Part shown: positions 9,184 to 18,993 of the stretch, one piece after another
How positions within the stretch are numbered: position 1 is the stretch's first letter
Layout of the letters: each line of letters starts with the position of its first letter
NCBI GenBank assembly: GCA_041399155.1
Contig: JAWKTI010000004.1
Coordinates: forward strand, 62,001 to 126,000
DNA from: Zavarzinella sp.
GTDB taxonomy: Bacteria; Planctomycetota; Planctomycetia; Gemmatales; Gemmataceae
Direction of reading: 5' to 3'
DNA: 64,000 bases
The notes under the pieces: generated by a model
What the model saw: the letters and a program-made list of their open reading frames with translations, nothing else
Databases searched by the model: none
Told to the model about the DNA's origin: nothing
Made by a program: the position numbers and the translations under genes

Positions 9184-9306
9184 CCGAAATCCTACCACCG
9201 ATCTGGACATTTGGGAAGCAGATAATCGACGAAAGTCGTATCATTCTCCAAGTTCGCATACTTTTCGGTTCAACATCCTGCACTTAATCATACCGGCTAT
9301 CCAAAA

Positions 9307-10314
9307 GTGGACAAAAGTATACAAAAATTGCCACATGATCGGTTTATCGTTCCTGCCACACCGGAAAATATCGCACGTGCAGGTGAACTACTGCGTGCGG
9401 GCGAATTAGTTGCCTTTCCCACGGAAACTGTGTACGGTTTGGGTGCGAATGCTCTTGTCCAGCAAGCAGTTACGTCAATTTTTGCGCGAAAAGGTCGCCC
9501 CGCGTCCAATCCGGTGATTGTCCATATCGCCTCGTGGGAAATGTTGCCACAAATTACCCCCACGTGGAATGACAGGATGCAACGCGTAGCAGAACAATTC
9601 TGGCCAGGCCCGTTGACAATCATTGTGCCGGCAGGCCCACAGATACCTCCAATTGTGACCGCAGGTGGGGCTACGGTTGGCGTGCGTTGGCCTGCACACC
9701 CGATTGCCCAGCAGATTATTCAGGCGGCAGGTGTGCCTATTGCGGCACCTTCAGCGAATCGTTCGGGACAAATTTCGCCTTCCCTTGCCCACCATGTGTA
9801 TCAATCGTTCGAGAATGATAGCCCCCTCATTATTGATGGTGGCCCCACGTCATGTGGGATTGAATCAACGGTGCTCGACCTGACTGTCACACCCGCAGTG
9901 GTGCTGCGTCCAGGACCGATTCAGGCAAAAGAAATTGCCGCACTGCTGGGCGAGGAAGTATTGCTGCAAGATACTGCTAGAAAAGAAGTTACGTTGAAAT
10001 CACCTGGGCTGCTCAGCAGACACTATGCCCCACGTACACCCGTACTGCTGGCCCACAATCATGAAGAATTCATGAAAATGTTAGTCGTACATCCAGGCAG
10101 CCTGGGGGTGACGCACCAATTGATCGATCCAGAATGGGATGATCATCTGTGGCTGATGCCAGAGAAGCCGGAAGCTTACGCCAAAATTTTGTACAGCGTA
10201 CTGCACCAGCTGGATGCGAAAAATCTGCCCCACCTGGTGTGGTTGTTGCCGGAAAATACCCCACCCTGGGCGGCAGTTCGAAACCGCCTGATTCGAGCTG
10301 CGACAGCAGAATAA
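9307..10314 (+). CDS. tsaC: L-threonylcarbamoyladenylate synthase, long Sua5/YwlC type
   Basis: 335 aa from GTG. It makes threonylcarbamoyl-AMP from threonine, bicarbonate and ATP, the first step of the t6A modification at position 37 of ANN-decoding tRNAs. The YrdC domain fills about residues 18-205, with GELVAFPTETVYGLGANA, KGRPASNPVIVHI, WPGPLTII and PSANRSGQISP. The linker ends with KSPGLLSRHYAPRTP, the signature joining YrdC to the C-terminal Sua5 domain (about 240-335), which marks the long form (Sua5/YwlC) rather than short TsaC. Other t6A genes (tsaB, tsaD, tsaE) are not in the window. Confidence 0.93.
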   Translation: MDKSIQKLPHDRFIVPATPENIARAGELLRAGELVAFPTETVYGLGANALVQQAVTSIFARKGRPASNPVIVHIASWEMLPQITPTWNDRMQRVAEQFWPGPLTIIVPAGPQIPPIVTAGGATVGVRWPAHPIAQQIIQAAGVPIAAPSANRSGQISPSLAHHVYQSFENDSPLIIDGGPTSCGIESTVLDLTVTPAVVLRPGPIQAKEIAALLGEEVLLQDTARKEVTLKSPGLLSRHYAPRTPVLLAHNHEEFMKMLVVHPGSLGVTHQLIDPEWDDHLWLMPEKPEAYAKILYSVLHQLDAKNLPHLVWLLPENTPPWAAVRNRLIRAATAE

Positions 10315-10386
10315 GTCCGTTGCACTAAGTTCTTCATGCTGATTTCACTTGCCTGCACCACCAACGTGCGTTTAACGTATGACTGA

Positions 10387-11199
10387 ATGCACTGCATGAG
10401 ACGCACCATGTTTCAACTTCGATACTCAATTTTCCTCGTATTGGTGATCTGTTCTGGGCAACTCGCCAGCCACGGTGGGGAATTACCACAACCGCAGGCG
10501 GGGTATGTTGCCACGAAAACGTTTGCGGTGCCAGATGCCACGCAGGCAGCGGCAGCAGACGAAAAACACTTTTACGCGGTTTCGAATACCCGCGTGGTGC
10601 AATTCGACCGCACCACTGGCAAAGAAACGGCACGTAGCGATGGCCCAGCAAAGCACCTGAACAGTGCCTTTCTGTGGGAAGGGAAAGTGTATTGTGCCCA
10701 CTCCAATTATCCTGCGGTGCCGCACGAAAGCGATATCCGTGTGTGGGATCTCAGCACGAAAAAATTAACAATTTTTCATCGATTTGAACAGCCCGCAGGC
10801 AGCCTGACGTGGGCGATACTTCACGAAGACAGTTGGTGGTGTCACTTCGCCCATTACAAAGAAGAGAATGCGAAATCAGTGGTCATCCGATATTCCAAAG
10901 CTTGGAAAGAGCTCCAACGCTGGACCTACCCCACAGAACTGGTTGCGGAATGGGATGGAGCCAGCCTTTCCGGTGGCATCTGGCACGATGGCAAACTGTT
11001 GACCACGGGGCACGATAAAAAACTGATTTACCATGTGGAATTGCCCACAAACCGCACCACAGCGGTAGTAAAGGCTATTTACACCTGCCCGTGGGAAGGC
11101 CAGGGCATCGCGCGTGATCCGAAAACTGGTGGATTGGTTGGCATTATCCGCAGTAAACGAGAAGTGGTGTTCGCACAATTGAAACGCGAAAAGCGATAG
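10387..11199 (+). CDS. secreted beta-propeller-like protein of unknown function
   Basis: 270 aa with three possible close ATG starts (10387, 10396, 10408); each gives an N-terminal hydrophobic signal (FLVLVICSGQLAS). The mature part has propeller-like blades such as FYAVSNTRVVQFDRTTG, DIRVWDLSTKKL and GQGIARDPKTGGLVGIIRSK, and many aromatic residues in the middle (DSWWCHFAHYKEE). The pattern suggests a small beta-propeller in the periplasm or on the surface. I cannot name a family. The stop codon abuts that of the convergent gyrB gene with no spacer. Confidence 0.72.
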   Translation: MHCMRRTMFQLRYSIFLVLVICSGQLASHGGELPQPQAGYVATKTFAVPDATQAAAADEKHFYAVSNTRVVQFDRTTGKETARSDGPAKHLNSAFLWEGKVYCAHSNYPAVPHESDIRVWDLSTKKLTIFHRFEQPAGSLTWAILHEDSWWCHFAHYKEENAKSVVIRYSKAWKELQRWTYPTELVAEWDGASLSGGIWHDGKLLTTGHDKKLIYHVELPTNRTTAVVKAIYTCPWEGQGIARDPKTGGLVGIIRSKREVVFAQLKREKR

Positions 11200-13662
11200 T
11201 TAAGAACCGTAGTCGATGGCGTCGGAAACGTTAATTCCCTTTTCAATGATGAAATTCCGGCGTTCTTCCACTTCTTCACCCATCAATGTGCGGAACAGGT
11301 CGTGAGCTTTCTGGGCATCTACCAGTGTCACTCGTAAGAGGGTACGTGCTTCCGGATCGAGGGTGGTGTCCCACAGTTCGTCGGGGTTCATTTCGCCTAA
11401 CCCTTTAAAGCGGGTCACGCTGATGCCCGATTCTCCATATCGTCTGATATTCAGTGTCAAATCCCGCAGGTGGGGCAATACTTTCGTTTGTTCACCGTGG
11501 GTTAACGTGTAACGGACGGGTGGTTCGCGTCCCGCAATCCGTGGGGCAGGGATCAAATCGGTTGGCCCGAAGCCGAACTCGTTCAGCACCGCCAACTGGC
11601 GATTGATCATGCGGATTTCGTGAAACTCTTCAGCAAGAAAATGAATCGCATCGCCCGCATTTTCGGTGGCGTCATCCATGATGATGTCGTGACCCAGGCG
11701 TGCCGATTCCTGCTGACGGAAGGCATCCACTTCTTCCGAATTGTGGAACCAGTATTCCGAAGGCCCCACCCGCACGTGCCATACAGGCAGCCTGCCCTCT
11801 TTGGCTTCGGCGATGAAACTGTTCAGATCGGTACCCCGCCGTTCCAGAATAATCAGCGATTGATCGATCCGATCTAATGCCAGTGCCAGCCGTTCCAGTT
11901 CGGTGGTTTCGATCCGTTTTTCCCCCACGCGAAGCTGGGTGTCCTGCATCCCACGTCGGATCAGCTCGGTCATCATGGCGTCGCTGGTCTGGACAAAGCG
12001 TGCGGTCTTCTTTTCCGTAACCTTAAACAAGGGGGGACGTGCCACGTAAATATGGCCGTCTTCAATCAATTTCCGCATCTGCCGGAAGAAGAACGTCAGC
12101 AGCAACGTGCGGATGTGCTGGCCATCCACATCGGCATCAGTCAGGATGACAATTTTGCCATAGCGGAGTTTGCCAGTATCTTCGGGATTGCCAATGTCGA
12201 CACCAATCGCACCGATCAGACTGCTGATTTCTTTGTTCTGCAGCAACTTTTCCAGACGGGCTTTTTCCACGTTCAGCACTTTACCCCGCAGTGGCAGCAC
12301 CGCCTGATAATTGCGATCGCGGCCGCTTTCTGCAGAGCCACCTGCAGAGTCCCCTTCCACCAGAAACAGTTCGGTTTCATCGCGGTTGCGGGAGGTGCAG
12401 TCCATCAGTTTGCCGGGTAAGCCAGCCCCACCCAGGATTTTCTTGCGGTCGATCAGTGCCTTGCGGGCTTTGGCTTCTGCAGCACGTACCTCGGCAGAGA
12501 GCATCACCTTTTTGATGATCTGCTTGGCATCTTGGGGGTTTTCTTCAAGATATTTGGTTAAAATTTCAGAAACAGCAGCATTAACTACACCGTCAACTTC
12601 AGGATTATTCAGTCGTACTTTGGTCTGAGATTTAAATTGTGGCTTTGCCAGAGTGATATTCACTACTGCCGTCAAACCTTCGGCAAAATCGCGCCCTTCC
12701 GGTTTCATATCGTCTTTAAACAGTTTTTCTTTTTCGCCATAGGTATTGACCACGCGGGTCAACGCACGTCGAAAACCAGTGAGGTGAGTACCACCTTCTG
12801 GGTTATATTGATTGTTGGCATAGCATCTTACTTTTTCATCTTCGCCATTGGTGTACTGCAGTGCTACTTCAACTTTGATCTGTTCTTTTTCTCCAGCGGT
12901 GTCCTCGTGTTCAACTGTTTTCAGTATGTGAATCGGTTCGTGGAGACCGGTTTCATTGCGGTTCATCCATTTAACGAATTCCGCAACACCGCCTTCATAG
13001 TAAAAAGTGACTTCTCGATTTGCTCGTTCGTCTTTTAATAAAATCGACAGCCCGCGGTTCAGGAATGCGAGTTCCCGCATCCTACTTTCAAGCTCATCGA
13101 ATTCGAAAGAAATATTTCCAAATATCTCTGCATCCGGCCAGAAGGTAATTTTGGTACCGGTACGGTCTGCTGGCCCCAGTTCTTTTAACGGCGTGGAGGC
13201 TAGACCGCGATCGAATTCCATCATGTAGGTTTTCCCTTCACGACGAACTTCAGCCCGCGTCAATTCACTCAATGCGGTCACTGCCTTGGCACCCATACCG
13301 TGCAAACCAGCAGATGACTTGTATGCCTTGTTATCGAACTTTCCACCGGCACCCACGATGGTCATCACCACTTCGAGGTTGGATTTTCCTTCCTGTTCGA
13401 TCATACCCACCGGGATGCCCCGGCCATCATCAGCTACGCTCAGGCCTCCATCTAAATGAATAATGATCTGAACGTTTTTGCAATACCCAGCCAAATGTTC
13501 ATCAACGGCATTGTAAACGAGTTCGTATACAAGGTGGTGCAAACCTTGTTTCCCTGCATCGGGAATGTAGTTTCCAGGTCGTTTGCGAATATGGTCGCGA
13601 TTCTTCAATACCTGAGTATTTTTTTCGCTGTATTCTTCGTCTGGCAGTGTCTCGGTACTCAT
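11200..13662 (-). CDS. gyrB: DNA gyrase subunit B
   Basis: 820 aa ATPase subunit of gyrase, which introduces negative supercoils. The GHKL ATPase domain has catalytic E47, N51 in VYNAVDEHLAGYC, the DDGRGIPV loop and the lid motif GLHGMGAKAV. The TOPRIM domain shows EGDSAGG and DADVDG, and the C-terminal IKGLGEMN-like segment appears as RFKGLGEMNPDELW. Some normally conserved positions differ: PGNYI where PGMYI is usual, a Tyr where an Asp normally precedes the catalytic Asn, and GLHGMG for GLHGVG. The DUF721 gene lies 71 bases upstream on the same strand, an arrangement kept in many bacteria. gyrA is not in the window. Confidence 0.95.
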   Translation of the reverse strand: MSTETLPDEEYSEKNTQVLKNRDHIRKRPGNYIPDAGKQGLHHLVYELVYNAVDEHLAGYCKNVQIIIHLDGGLSVADDGRGIPVGMIEQEGKSNLEVVMTIVGAGGKFDNKAYKSSAGLHGMGAKAVTALSELTRAEVRREGKTYMMEFDRGLASTPLKELGPADRTGTKITFWPDAEIFGNISFEFDELESRMRELAFLNRGLSILLKDERANREVTFYYEGGVAEFVKWMNRNETGLHEPIHILKTVEHEDTAGEKEQIKVEVALQYTNGEDEKVRCYANNQYNPEGGTHLTGFRRALTRVVNTYGEKEKLFKDDMKPEGRDFAEGLTAVVNITLAKPQFKSQTKVRLNNPEVDGVVNAAVSEILTKYLEENPQDAKQIIKKVMLSAEVRAAEAKARKALIDRKKILGGAGLPGKLMDCTSRNRDETELFLVEGDSAGGSAESGRDRNYQAVLPLRGKVLNVEKARLEKLLQNKEISSLIGAIGVDIGNPEDTGKLRYGKIVILTDADVDGQHIRTLLLTFFFRQMRKLIEDGHIYVARPPLFKVTEKKTARFVQTSDAMMTELIRRGMQDTQLRVGEKRIETTELERLALALDRIDQSLIILERRGTDLNSFIAEAKEGRLPVWHVRVGPSEYWFHNSEEVDAFRQQESARLGHDIIMDDATENAGDAIHFLAEEFHEIRMINRQLAVLNEFGFGPTDLIPAPRIAGREPPVRYTLTHGEQTKVLPHLRDLTLNIRRYGESGISVTRFKGLGEMNPDELWDTTLDPEARTLLRVTLVDAQKAHDLFRTLMGEEVEERRNFIIEKGINVSDAIDYGS

Positions 13663-13733
13663 TCAATCGCCTTTTCCAATCTGCTGCTTGCTAGCGGAAG
13701 AGAAACCTCATCCGGTGCAGGCAAAATACCCTG

Positions 13734-14054
13734 TTACCAGTTCCCACGACGGAACTTGAAACCTGTAATTATTTTATTGGGAAGTAGCTCTTGCAGCATC
13801 CGTAAGAGGTTCCGTTCGTGGAATTGTGTTAATTCCTGAAAGAGCACCCCGTTGTTTACTTCTACTTCCATTTTTTTCCGTTTGATCCCCAGGCACCGAG
13901 TTTGTGGGGCAAAGTCGGGATTCAATGCAGTAATTACCTCCAGCCAGGCCGATTCGACCTGATTGGCTTCCTGCTGCCGCCCCCAGCCACGACTGGTAAA
14001 AAGCTGGGCCAAAATATCGGAAAATTTCTCTGGACCGTCCATGGGAACCACCAA
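13734..14054 (-). CDS. DUF721/DciA-like protein
   Basis: 106 aa from GTG (ATG four codons later is possible), with an AAGGTG-type ribosome site before the GTG. It matches the DUF721 family: a helical N-terminus with LAQLFTSRGWG, then VESAWLEVITALNP, an RKKMEVEVNNGVLFQEL strand-helix and a KIITGFKFRRG end. Family members include DciA, the ancestral loader of the DnaB helicase. In many genomes DUF721 sits directly before gyrB, as here. A replication role is therefore likely but rests on family and context. Confidence 0.8.
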   Translation of the reverse strand: MVVPMDGPEKFSDILAQLFTSRGWGRQQEANQVESAWLEVITALNPDFAPQTRCLGIKRKKMEVEVNNGVLFQELTQFHERNLLRMLQELLPNKIITGFKFRRGNW

Positions 14055-14227
14055 ATCACCTTTCCTAATTATACGGTGACTGAGGCACAGTGAACGGTCA
14101 GTTTGCTTGGGAAACGAGAAGTCGGAGATAAATGAGAATTATTTCATTATTTCCAGGGATGCCAATTATATCAACGATCAGATATATGCACAATTAGCAA
14201 TATAACCAAGGATAAATATATAGGGGC

Positions 14228-17200
14228 TTATTCGATCGAACATTGGAAGTTCAATTTGATCTGCATATCCGCAGTAACGGAACGGCCCGCTTTTGGTACA
14301 AGTGTAATTTTGCCAGATACAATTGGGTCTTTGAATGGGTTATTCTCGTTGTTAAACGGCCCCACAGACGCCAATTTTGCATTTATTTCCTCAGCGATGA
14401 ACTTAATACTCAAAGGATCGATCATGTAGTGCTTCATAATCGGTTTGCCATCAAAACAATTTGTAGCCATTGGAGAAAGTTTGATTTCGTAAGGGCAACC
14501 ATCGTAGTCGAATTGAAAAACAATTTCTTTCAATTCTGCAGGTGCACCCGCACTGGCTGGCCACCGCACCCATATCGGCTCCTGTTCTTTCAGCCCCTTA
14601 ATTTCAGTCTTAAATTTGCTTTCTCCAGAGTACTTCTTGGCATACACAATCGTGGTGTCAGCAGGAAGAATCGCAGGTGGGGGTGCGTTCAAATTCACCA
14701 CAGGCACCATCAGTTCCTGGCTAACGCCGTACGGTGTTGCCACGTTGATCTGAATCGTTTTGGAACCAGTCGGGATTGCAGTTTTCGGGATTGTTACCTG
14801 CATTAACTGCCTACTGATCATACGCTTGGTAGGTACAGTTAACTGTGCTGTTTTTTTCTCGCCGTTTACTTCTTCATGCAGATAGACATTTTTAGCATCT
14901 AATGGGTCCACGTCCTGATTGCCTGCAAGAACCCGAGTCTGAGTGACGCTAAAGTGATCGCCCACCAGATACAAGGTGGTGTCTTTATTCAAATCAACAC
15001 CGGGGGCGCCGTACCAGCCATACAACTGTGGGGCCAGATCGGTGGTGCTGTTAGAAAACAGTTCGAACCCACCCAGGTTACCTTCAATCGGAACCTGAGA
15101 GTTCATATGAGCCAATGGCAAGCGTGCTGAAAGTTGCTCTGCTCGCTTCACCATCAGTTCCATGTCGCCCGCACGGAAGTTGTCTGCGTCGGCAATTTCG
15201 CAATTCTTGGTACGAATCATCTGTACCCGATGGCTGAGCCGCATTGTCTGGGTCATATCAAACACTTTGTGTTTGGGGTGCACCAGATCAAACCAGTTGC
15301 TGCTGACATCCATCTCCACCGTGGGGACAAAACTGGGCATGACTACCAATGCCACGCATTCACGAGCACCCGGTTCCATACGGCGTTGCTTCAAAAGCTC
15401 GTCTGTTGTTGGCCCACCGGTAATGTGGTCGCGAATGATGGTGGTCAAAGTGCCCGCAGGTTCCGGCGTCTGGAAGCGGGGATAGAACCGCCAGCCAAAG
15501 ATATTTTCGCCATGGGTGAAGCCCACCTGCTTGCGATTGAGGTCAATCGTTTCAAAATCGGCTTCCAACCTACGAGCAAATCTCCGAAACTGGTTCATAT
15601 TCATCCGACCGGAGATGAATGCCAGCGAGGCAGCAAACTGCATTTCCCGCCGCATGCTGAAAGAACTGGCAATATTCTGATCATCGGTAACAGGGTCTAA
15701 TGCAAATACATGAATGGGCCAACGAGTCTTCACATATTCGTTGAACACTCGGCGTGCCTCTGGAGATGGATTGGGCATGTAAAAATCAAGCCACTGTGCC
15801 TGGTTACCCAAGGGTAGCTGCCTGGCAGCAGTGGCTTCTTTCATATCAATCACTGTGCGATCCGTCAGTAATGCTGCTTCCACCAGTAACATCCAGGCTA
15901 TTGCCGCAGTGGAACTGAATTCCGCTTGTTTATCGGGATTGTTTTTATCAGAAAAGCCAGTTCGGTTGACAATCATCCCTCGGAATTCTTTTCGCAAATC
16001 ACTTAGTTGTTGTGAATTACGAGTGCGTATTGCTGTAACTAAATCCGGCGTTACAAATCGATTCCATAAATCAAGATTCTGGTCATTGCTGAGTAGTCGA
16101 TAAGCAGCATCAACTTCCCCTTTGAGGAAGGACTGGACATCAGGTAAATGAGCAAATCCTTGAATTTTGAATTTTTGTCCCAAAGCGAAATTAATTCTGT
16201 GGGCTATCTCAAATGGATAAGCTACACCATAGACTTCAAGTGCTTGAGAAAGTGGAAACGTTTGTTGCTTTTTAGTGCCGGTAGCATATGGCACATTTAA
16301 ACTTGCAAGTTTCTCTATAAGCGTATTTACCATTGCAATTGATGCAGCAACTTGCTTCTTGATGTTTGCAGCTATTACACTACACAAATGATCTATACAT
16401 TTATTTTCTGTGGACAGTTGCAGCTGAGGTTGAATTTCATTGTTCTCTTTTTGATTCTTATTTTGTTTTAACTTCTTCTGTACATCCTCAAATCGATTGA
16501 TTGTAGCATTGAGATCCCATCTTCCATTTTTCATTTTGGAATTAAACTCTGCATTATAAAAATTCTCCGCGCTGATTCCTTTTAATGAATCAAAATTTTC
16601 GTTTGCAAGCTGGATTAAGTCATTGATTTGATTAGTGTTTTGATCAAATATTTGTGAAACTAATTGTGTAGCAAGCTTTTCCTTTGCGTACAATTCTGCA
16701 GATTCCAGATTTTTTAATATTTCTTCTTTCTTGGCCAATTTTATGTTTTGCAACATATTAGCAACATCTTGCAAATCATATAAGTCTCTTACAACCAATC
16801 GAAGAATTGGATCTGTCACCAATTCAGAGGCAGGACTTTCCAGAAACTTGGCAAGGGGAAAACTAATCTGCTCGATAATATCATTCATCATCAAGTTCCG
16901 AAAGGTGGTGGGTAGCAATTCGTCGCTCAGAATGGGATTGATCGTAAAGTTGATTTCCGCACCGTGGCCTTTATCGGTCAATTTGCCTGGCAGTAAAGAA
17001 ACAGGGATTCGTAACAGATTCAGCGAATACCCGGGGCTGTCTGCGGTGTCATCACCTTCATTGTTTCTGCGCAGTTGAGCAAGGTATTCCAGATAGCGTT
17101 TTTTCTGATTGAGATACTCCACTGGTTCCAGGCCGATTTTTTCAAACTCCTGCTTAAATTGAGCTGCAGGTTTTGGATCGTTGCGTTTGAAAGCAGGATC

Positions 17201-17761
17201 GCCACCGACTAACTCTGAACCCACCTTCGGTGCATCAGGTGCGGAGGTAAAATTTCCAATCTGCGTGGTGGGTTGTACCAGTTGGCGTTCTGGTCTGCTG
17301 AAAAAGCCAGTTGGCTGGGTGGCAACCAGCGATAATGCTGTCGCTTCCTGCAAGAATGACTGGTCGGTACGGGATACCTGTCCTGAAATAATTTCCTTGA
17401 ACTTTCCCAACTCGGAAGACATCTGCTGTTCAATTTCTTCCCGGTAGCGGGTTAAACGAGCCTGACCCCAGATATCGGGGTTCTTCGCAGTCACACTTCC
17501 GTAGAGGTCAATTTGTTGTTCCAACGTATCCAGATCGTGGGCAAGTGCCATCATCGTGGGCTTTTTGCTCATCTGCGGCGTGATTATCGTGGGATGGTCA
17601 TCCGGGTGGTGAAACACCCGCAACAAGTGCTTGGATTCGTGGATTTTATCCCCCACATCAGTGGAGTGGCACGCGACAGAAACAGTCATTAAGAATGCCA
17701 AAGACGCGTACATAAATAGCTTTGGCAACAAATTTGGTCGGACAGGCATGGCGAGTTCCAT
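14228..17761 (-). CDS. very large putative lipoprotein of unknown function
   Basis: About 1177 aa if read from ATG 17761; the frame is open a further 44 codons upstream (to 17893), but those residues look unlike a signal peptide. The N-terminus (LFMYASLAFLMTVSVAC) ends in a lipobox-like Cys, so the protein is probably lipid-anchored. The next 300 residues are mixed alpha/beta. A helical, Asn/Lys/Glu-rich section (about residues 310-550) is encoded by strikingly AT-richer DNA. The C-terminal 350 residues look beta-rich and Ig-like, with VNLNAPPPAILPADT and WVRWPASAGAPAEL. I recognise no named family. No operon partner is evident. Confidence 0.7.
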   Translation of the reverse strand: MELAMPVRPNLLPKLFMYASLAFLMTVSVACHSTDVGDKIHESKHLLRVFHHPDDHPTIITPQMSKKPTMMALAHDLDTLEQQIDLYGSVTAKNPDIWGQARLTRYREEIEQQMSSELGKFKEIISGQVSRTDQSFLQEATALSLVATQPTGFFSRPERQLVQPTTQIGNFTSAPDAPKVGSELVGGDPAFKRNDPKPAAQFKQEFEKIGLEPVEYLNQKKRYLEYLAQLRRNNEGDDTADSPGYSLNLLRIPVSLLPGKLTDKGHGAEINFTINPILSDELLPTTFRNLMMNDIIEQISFPLAKFLESPASELVTDPILRLVVRDLYDLQDVANMLQNIKLAKKEEILKNLESAELYAKEKLATQLVSQIFDQNTNQINDLIQLANENFDSLKGISAENFYNAEFNSKMKNGRWDLNATINRFEDVQKKLKQNKNQKENNEIQPQLQLSTENKCIDHLCSVIAANIKKQVAASIAMVNTLIEKLASLNVPYATGTKKQQTFPLSQALEVYGVAYPFEIAHRINFALGQKFKIQGFAHLPDVQSFLKGEVDAAYRLLSNDQNLDLWNRFVTPDLVTAIRTRNSQQLSDLRKEFRGMIVNRTGFSDKNNPDKQAEFSSTAAIAWMLLVEAALLTDRTVIDMKEATAARQLPLGNQAQWLDFYMPNPSPEARRVFNEYVKTRWPIHVFALDPVTDDQNIASSFSMRREMQFAASLAFISGRMNMNQFRRFARRLEADFETIDLNRKQVGFTHGENIFGWRFYPRFQTPEPAGTLTTIIRDHITGGPTTDELLKQRRMEPGARECVALVVMPSFVPTVEMDVSSNWFDLVHPKHKVFDMTQTMRLSHRVQMIRTKNCEIADADNFRAGDMELMVKRAEQLSARLPLAHMNSQVPIEGNLGGFELFSNSTTDLAPQLYGWYGAPGVDLNKDTTLYLVGDHFSVTQTRVLAGNQDVDPLDAKNVYLHEEVNGEKKTAQLTVPTKRMISRQLMQVTIPKTAIPTGSKTIQINVATPYGVSQELMVPVVNLNAPPPAILPADTTIVYAKKYSGESKFKTEIKGLKEQEPIWVRWPASAGAPAELKEIVFQFDYDGCPYEIKLSPMATNCFDGKPIMKHYMIDPLSIKFIAEEINAKLASVGPFNNENNPFKDPIVSGKITLVPKAGRSVTADMQIKLNFQCSIE

Positions 17762-17994
17762 AGGGACTTTGGACAATGTTAGCCGCACGGTGCGGCAGAG
17801 TTGAATAATTGAATCGGCGTTTGATTGATCGTGATTTGCCAAATATTCTGAAAGTTCCAGCAGTGCAGATTGTGCCAGCCAAACAATCAACAAAATCGCT
17901 GCAGATTGCCTATTTTGTTACGAAATCGTTTGTTCCAATTGGATGTATCCACTTGCAATCAAACAACAAAGAAAGTGCGGGCAATATCTGGATT

Positions 17995-18622
17995 TTACTT
18001 CCTACTGAACGTGCGTGGCTCTGAGCGGCCTGCTTTGTTTTGAACCGTTCCCTGCATCGTATTTTCTGTAATCTCGCCTTCAAACCAGGAATACCCGTTG
18101 TAGATCGTCAGTTTGATGCGGGTATCTTCGATCACGTAACTGAAATCATACTTGGGCACGTTGTCGTGGGAGAAAAACTTTGCTTTGCCATCCTCATTGA
18201 ATTCAAAGTACGAACGGGTGCCGCAAATCGAAACTTCAAAAGGTTCTGATCGCCAGCGTGGGTCATCGTCGGCCAGAATGGCAAAACTACAAACATTTTT
18301 GCCGTATTTTTGTCGAATCCGACAGTAGTAATCAAACATTCTCTCAGGCAACTGGGGATCCCTTTGTGCCTTAACCTCAAAGTGGACAAAAATGGTTACG
18401 GTCTGGCCGGGGTGCTCTAAATCGTACACCTCAAACAGGGCATCGGCACGCACCATCCCAGCGTCGGAATCGGGCAGCAACGTGCGTAATTCGGTATCGA
18501 GCGGAGCGAAAGCCAGCACTCCAGTCGAACGTGGGGTGCCACTGTGGGAAGAGAATCTGGAAAATATCGGGCAGATAGTTTTCTAAAGTTTCTTTCCAAG
18601 GAGAATCAAATTCGCGGGTCAT
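17995..18622 (-). pseudogene. Rpn/PD-(D/E)XK-type nuclease-like gene with one-base frameshift
   Basis: The reading frame from ATG 18622 gives FDSPWKETLENYLPDIFQIL and PTFDWSAGF, the N-terminus of the Rpn-type recombination-promoting nuclease family (also seen beside DUF4351). The frame then breaks. Continuation is in the next frame: APLDTELRTLLPDSDAG, then TIFVHFEVKAQRDPQLPERMF, which contains the nuclease-core strand E-x-K/Q type motif. Deleting the C at 18508 (minus-strand sense) joins the two halves. The last 60 residues (from about FEFNEDGKAKF) differ from the usual family and resemble a small beta-barrel repeat, suggesting a fusion or replaced end. Downstream decay fits a dead mobile-associated gene. 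Confidence 0.7.
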
Positions 18623-18782
18623 GGGTGGGCCTGCAGGAACGATTTTCAGGTCATCTTACCTGATTTTCCATCATGCGGGCAAATCCTCCCTGACTCCGGT
18701 TTTTTATTGGAATCGGATTTTTAGCAAAAGTTGCACGTACCACAACGAAAAACCTTTTGCTATCGTTGTTCCGCGCGTTCAT

Positions 18783-18874
18783 GTGGTCAAAACACAAAGC
18801 GATCGCCAGAGTATCCTGGCCTGAAAAAGTGGTCAAAACACAAAGTGATCGCCAGAGTATCCTGGCCTGAAAAA
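18783..18874. repeat. 46-bp direct tandem repeat, two copies
   Basis: Positions 18783-18828 and 18829-18874 are the same 46-base unit with one difference (GCGATC versus GTGATC). A third copy begins (GTGGT) and stops. Each unit contains a small hairpin, GCCAG-AGTATC-CTGGC, at 18805-18820 and 18851-18866. A recent local duplication is the simplest reading. Confidence 0.9.
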
Positions 18875-18993
18875 GTGGTAGCTCTCCCTCGCGAGTCCTT
18901 GCTTGGAAGAGGTACCGATGAGCCTCGTACGAATCCTTGTAGTCAGCAGCCCATATTTCGATGTACGTCTGGGTGTTATCTTCAATGACGCCT

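Noticed and set aside
14131..14145. Fur-type box (TGAGAATTATTTCA)
   Set aside because: It matches only part of the 7-1-7 consensus and lies downstream of the DUF721 gene's start and upstream of nothing on the correct strand; no iron gene is adjacent.
18783..18874. Possible CRISPR repeats
   Set aside because: The two 46-base units are directly adjacent without spacers, and no cas gene is present.
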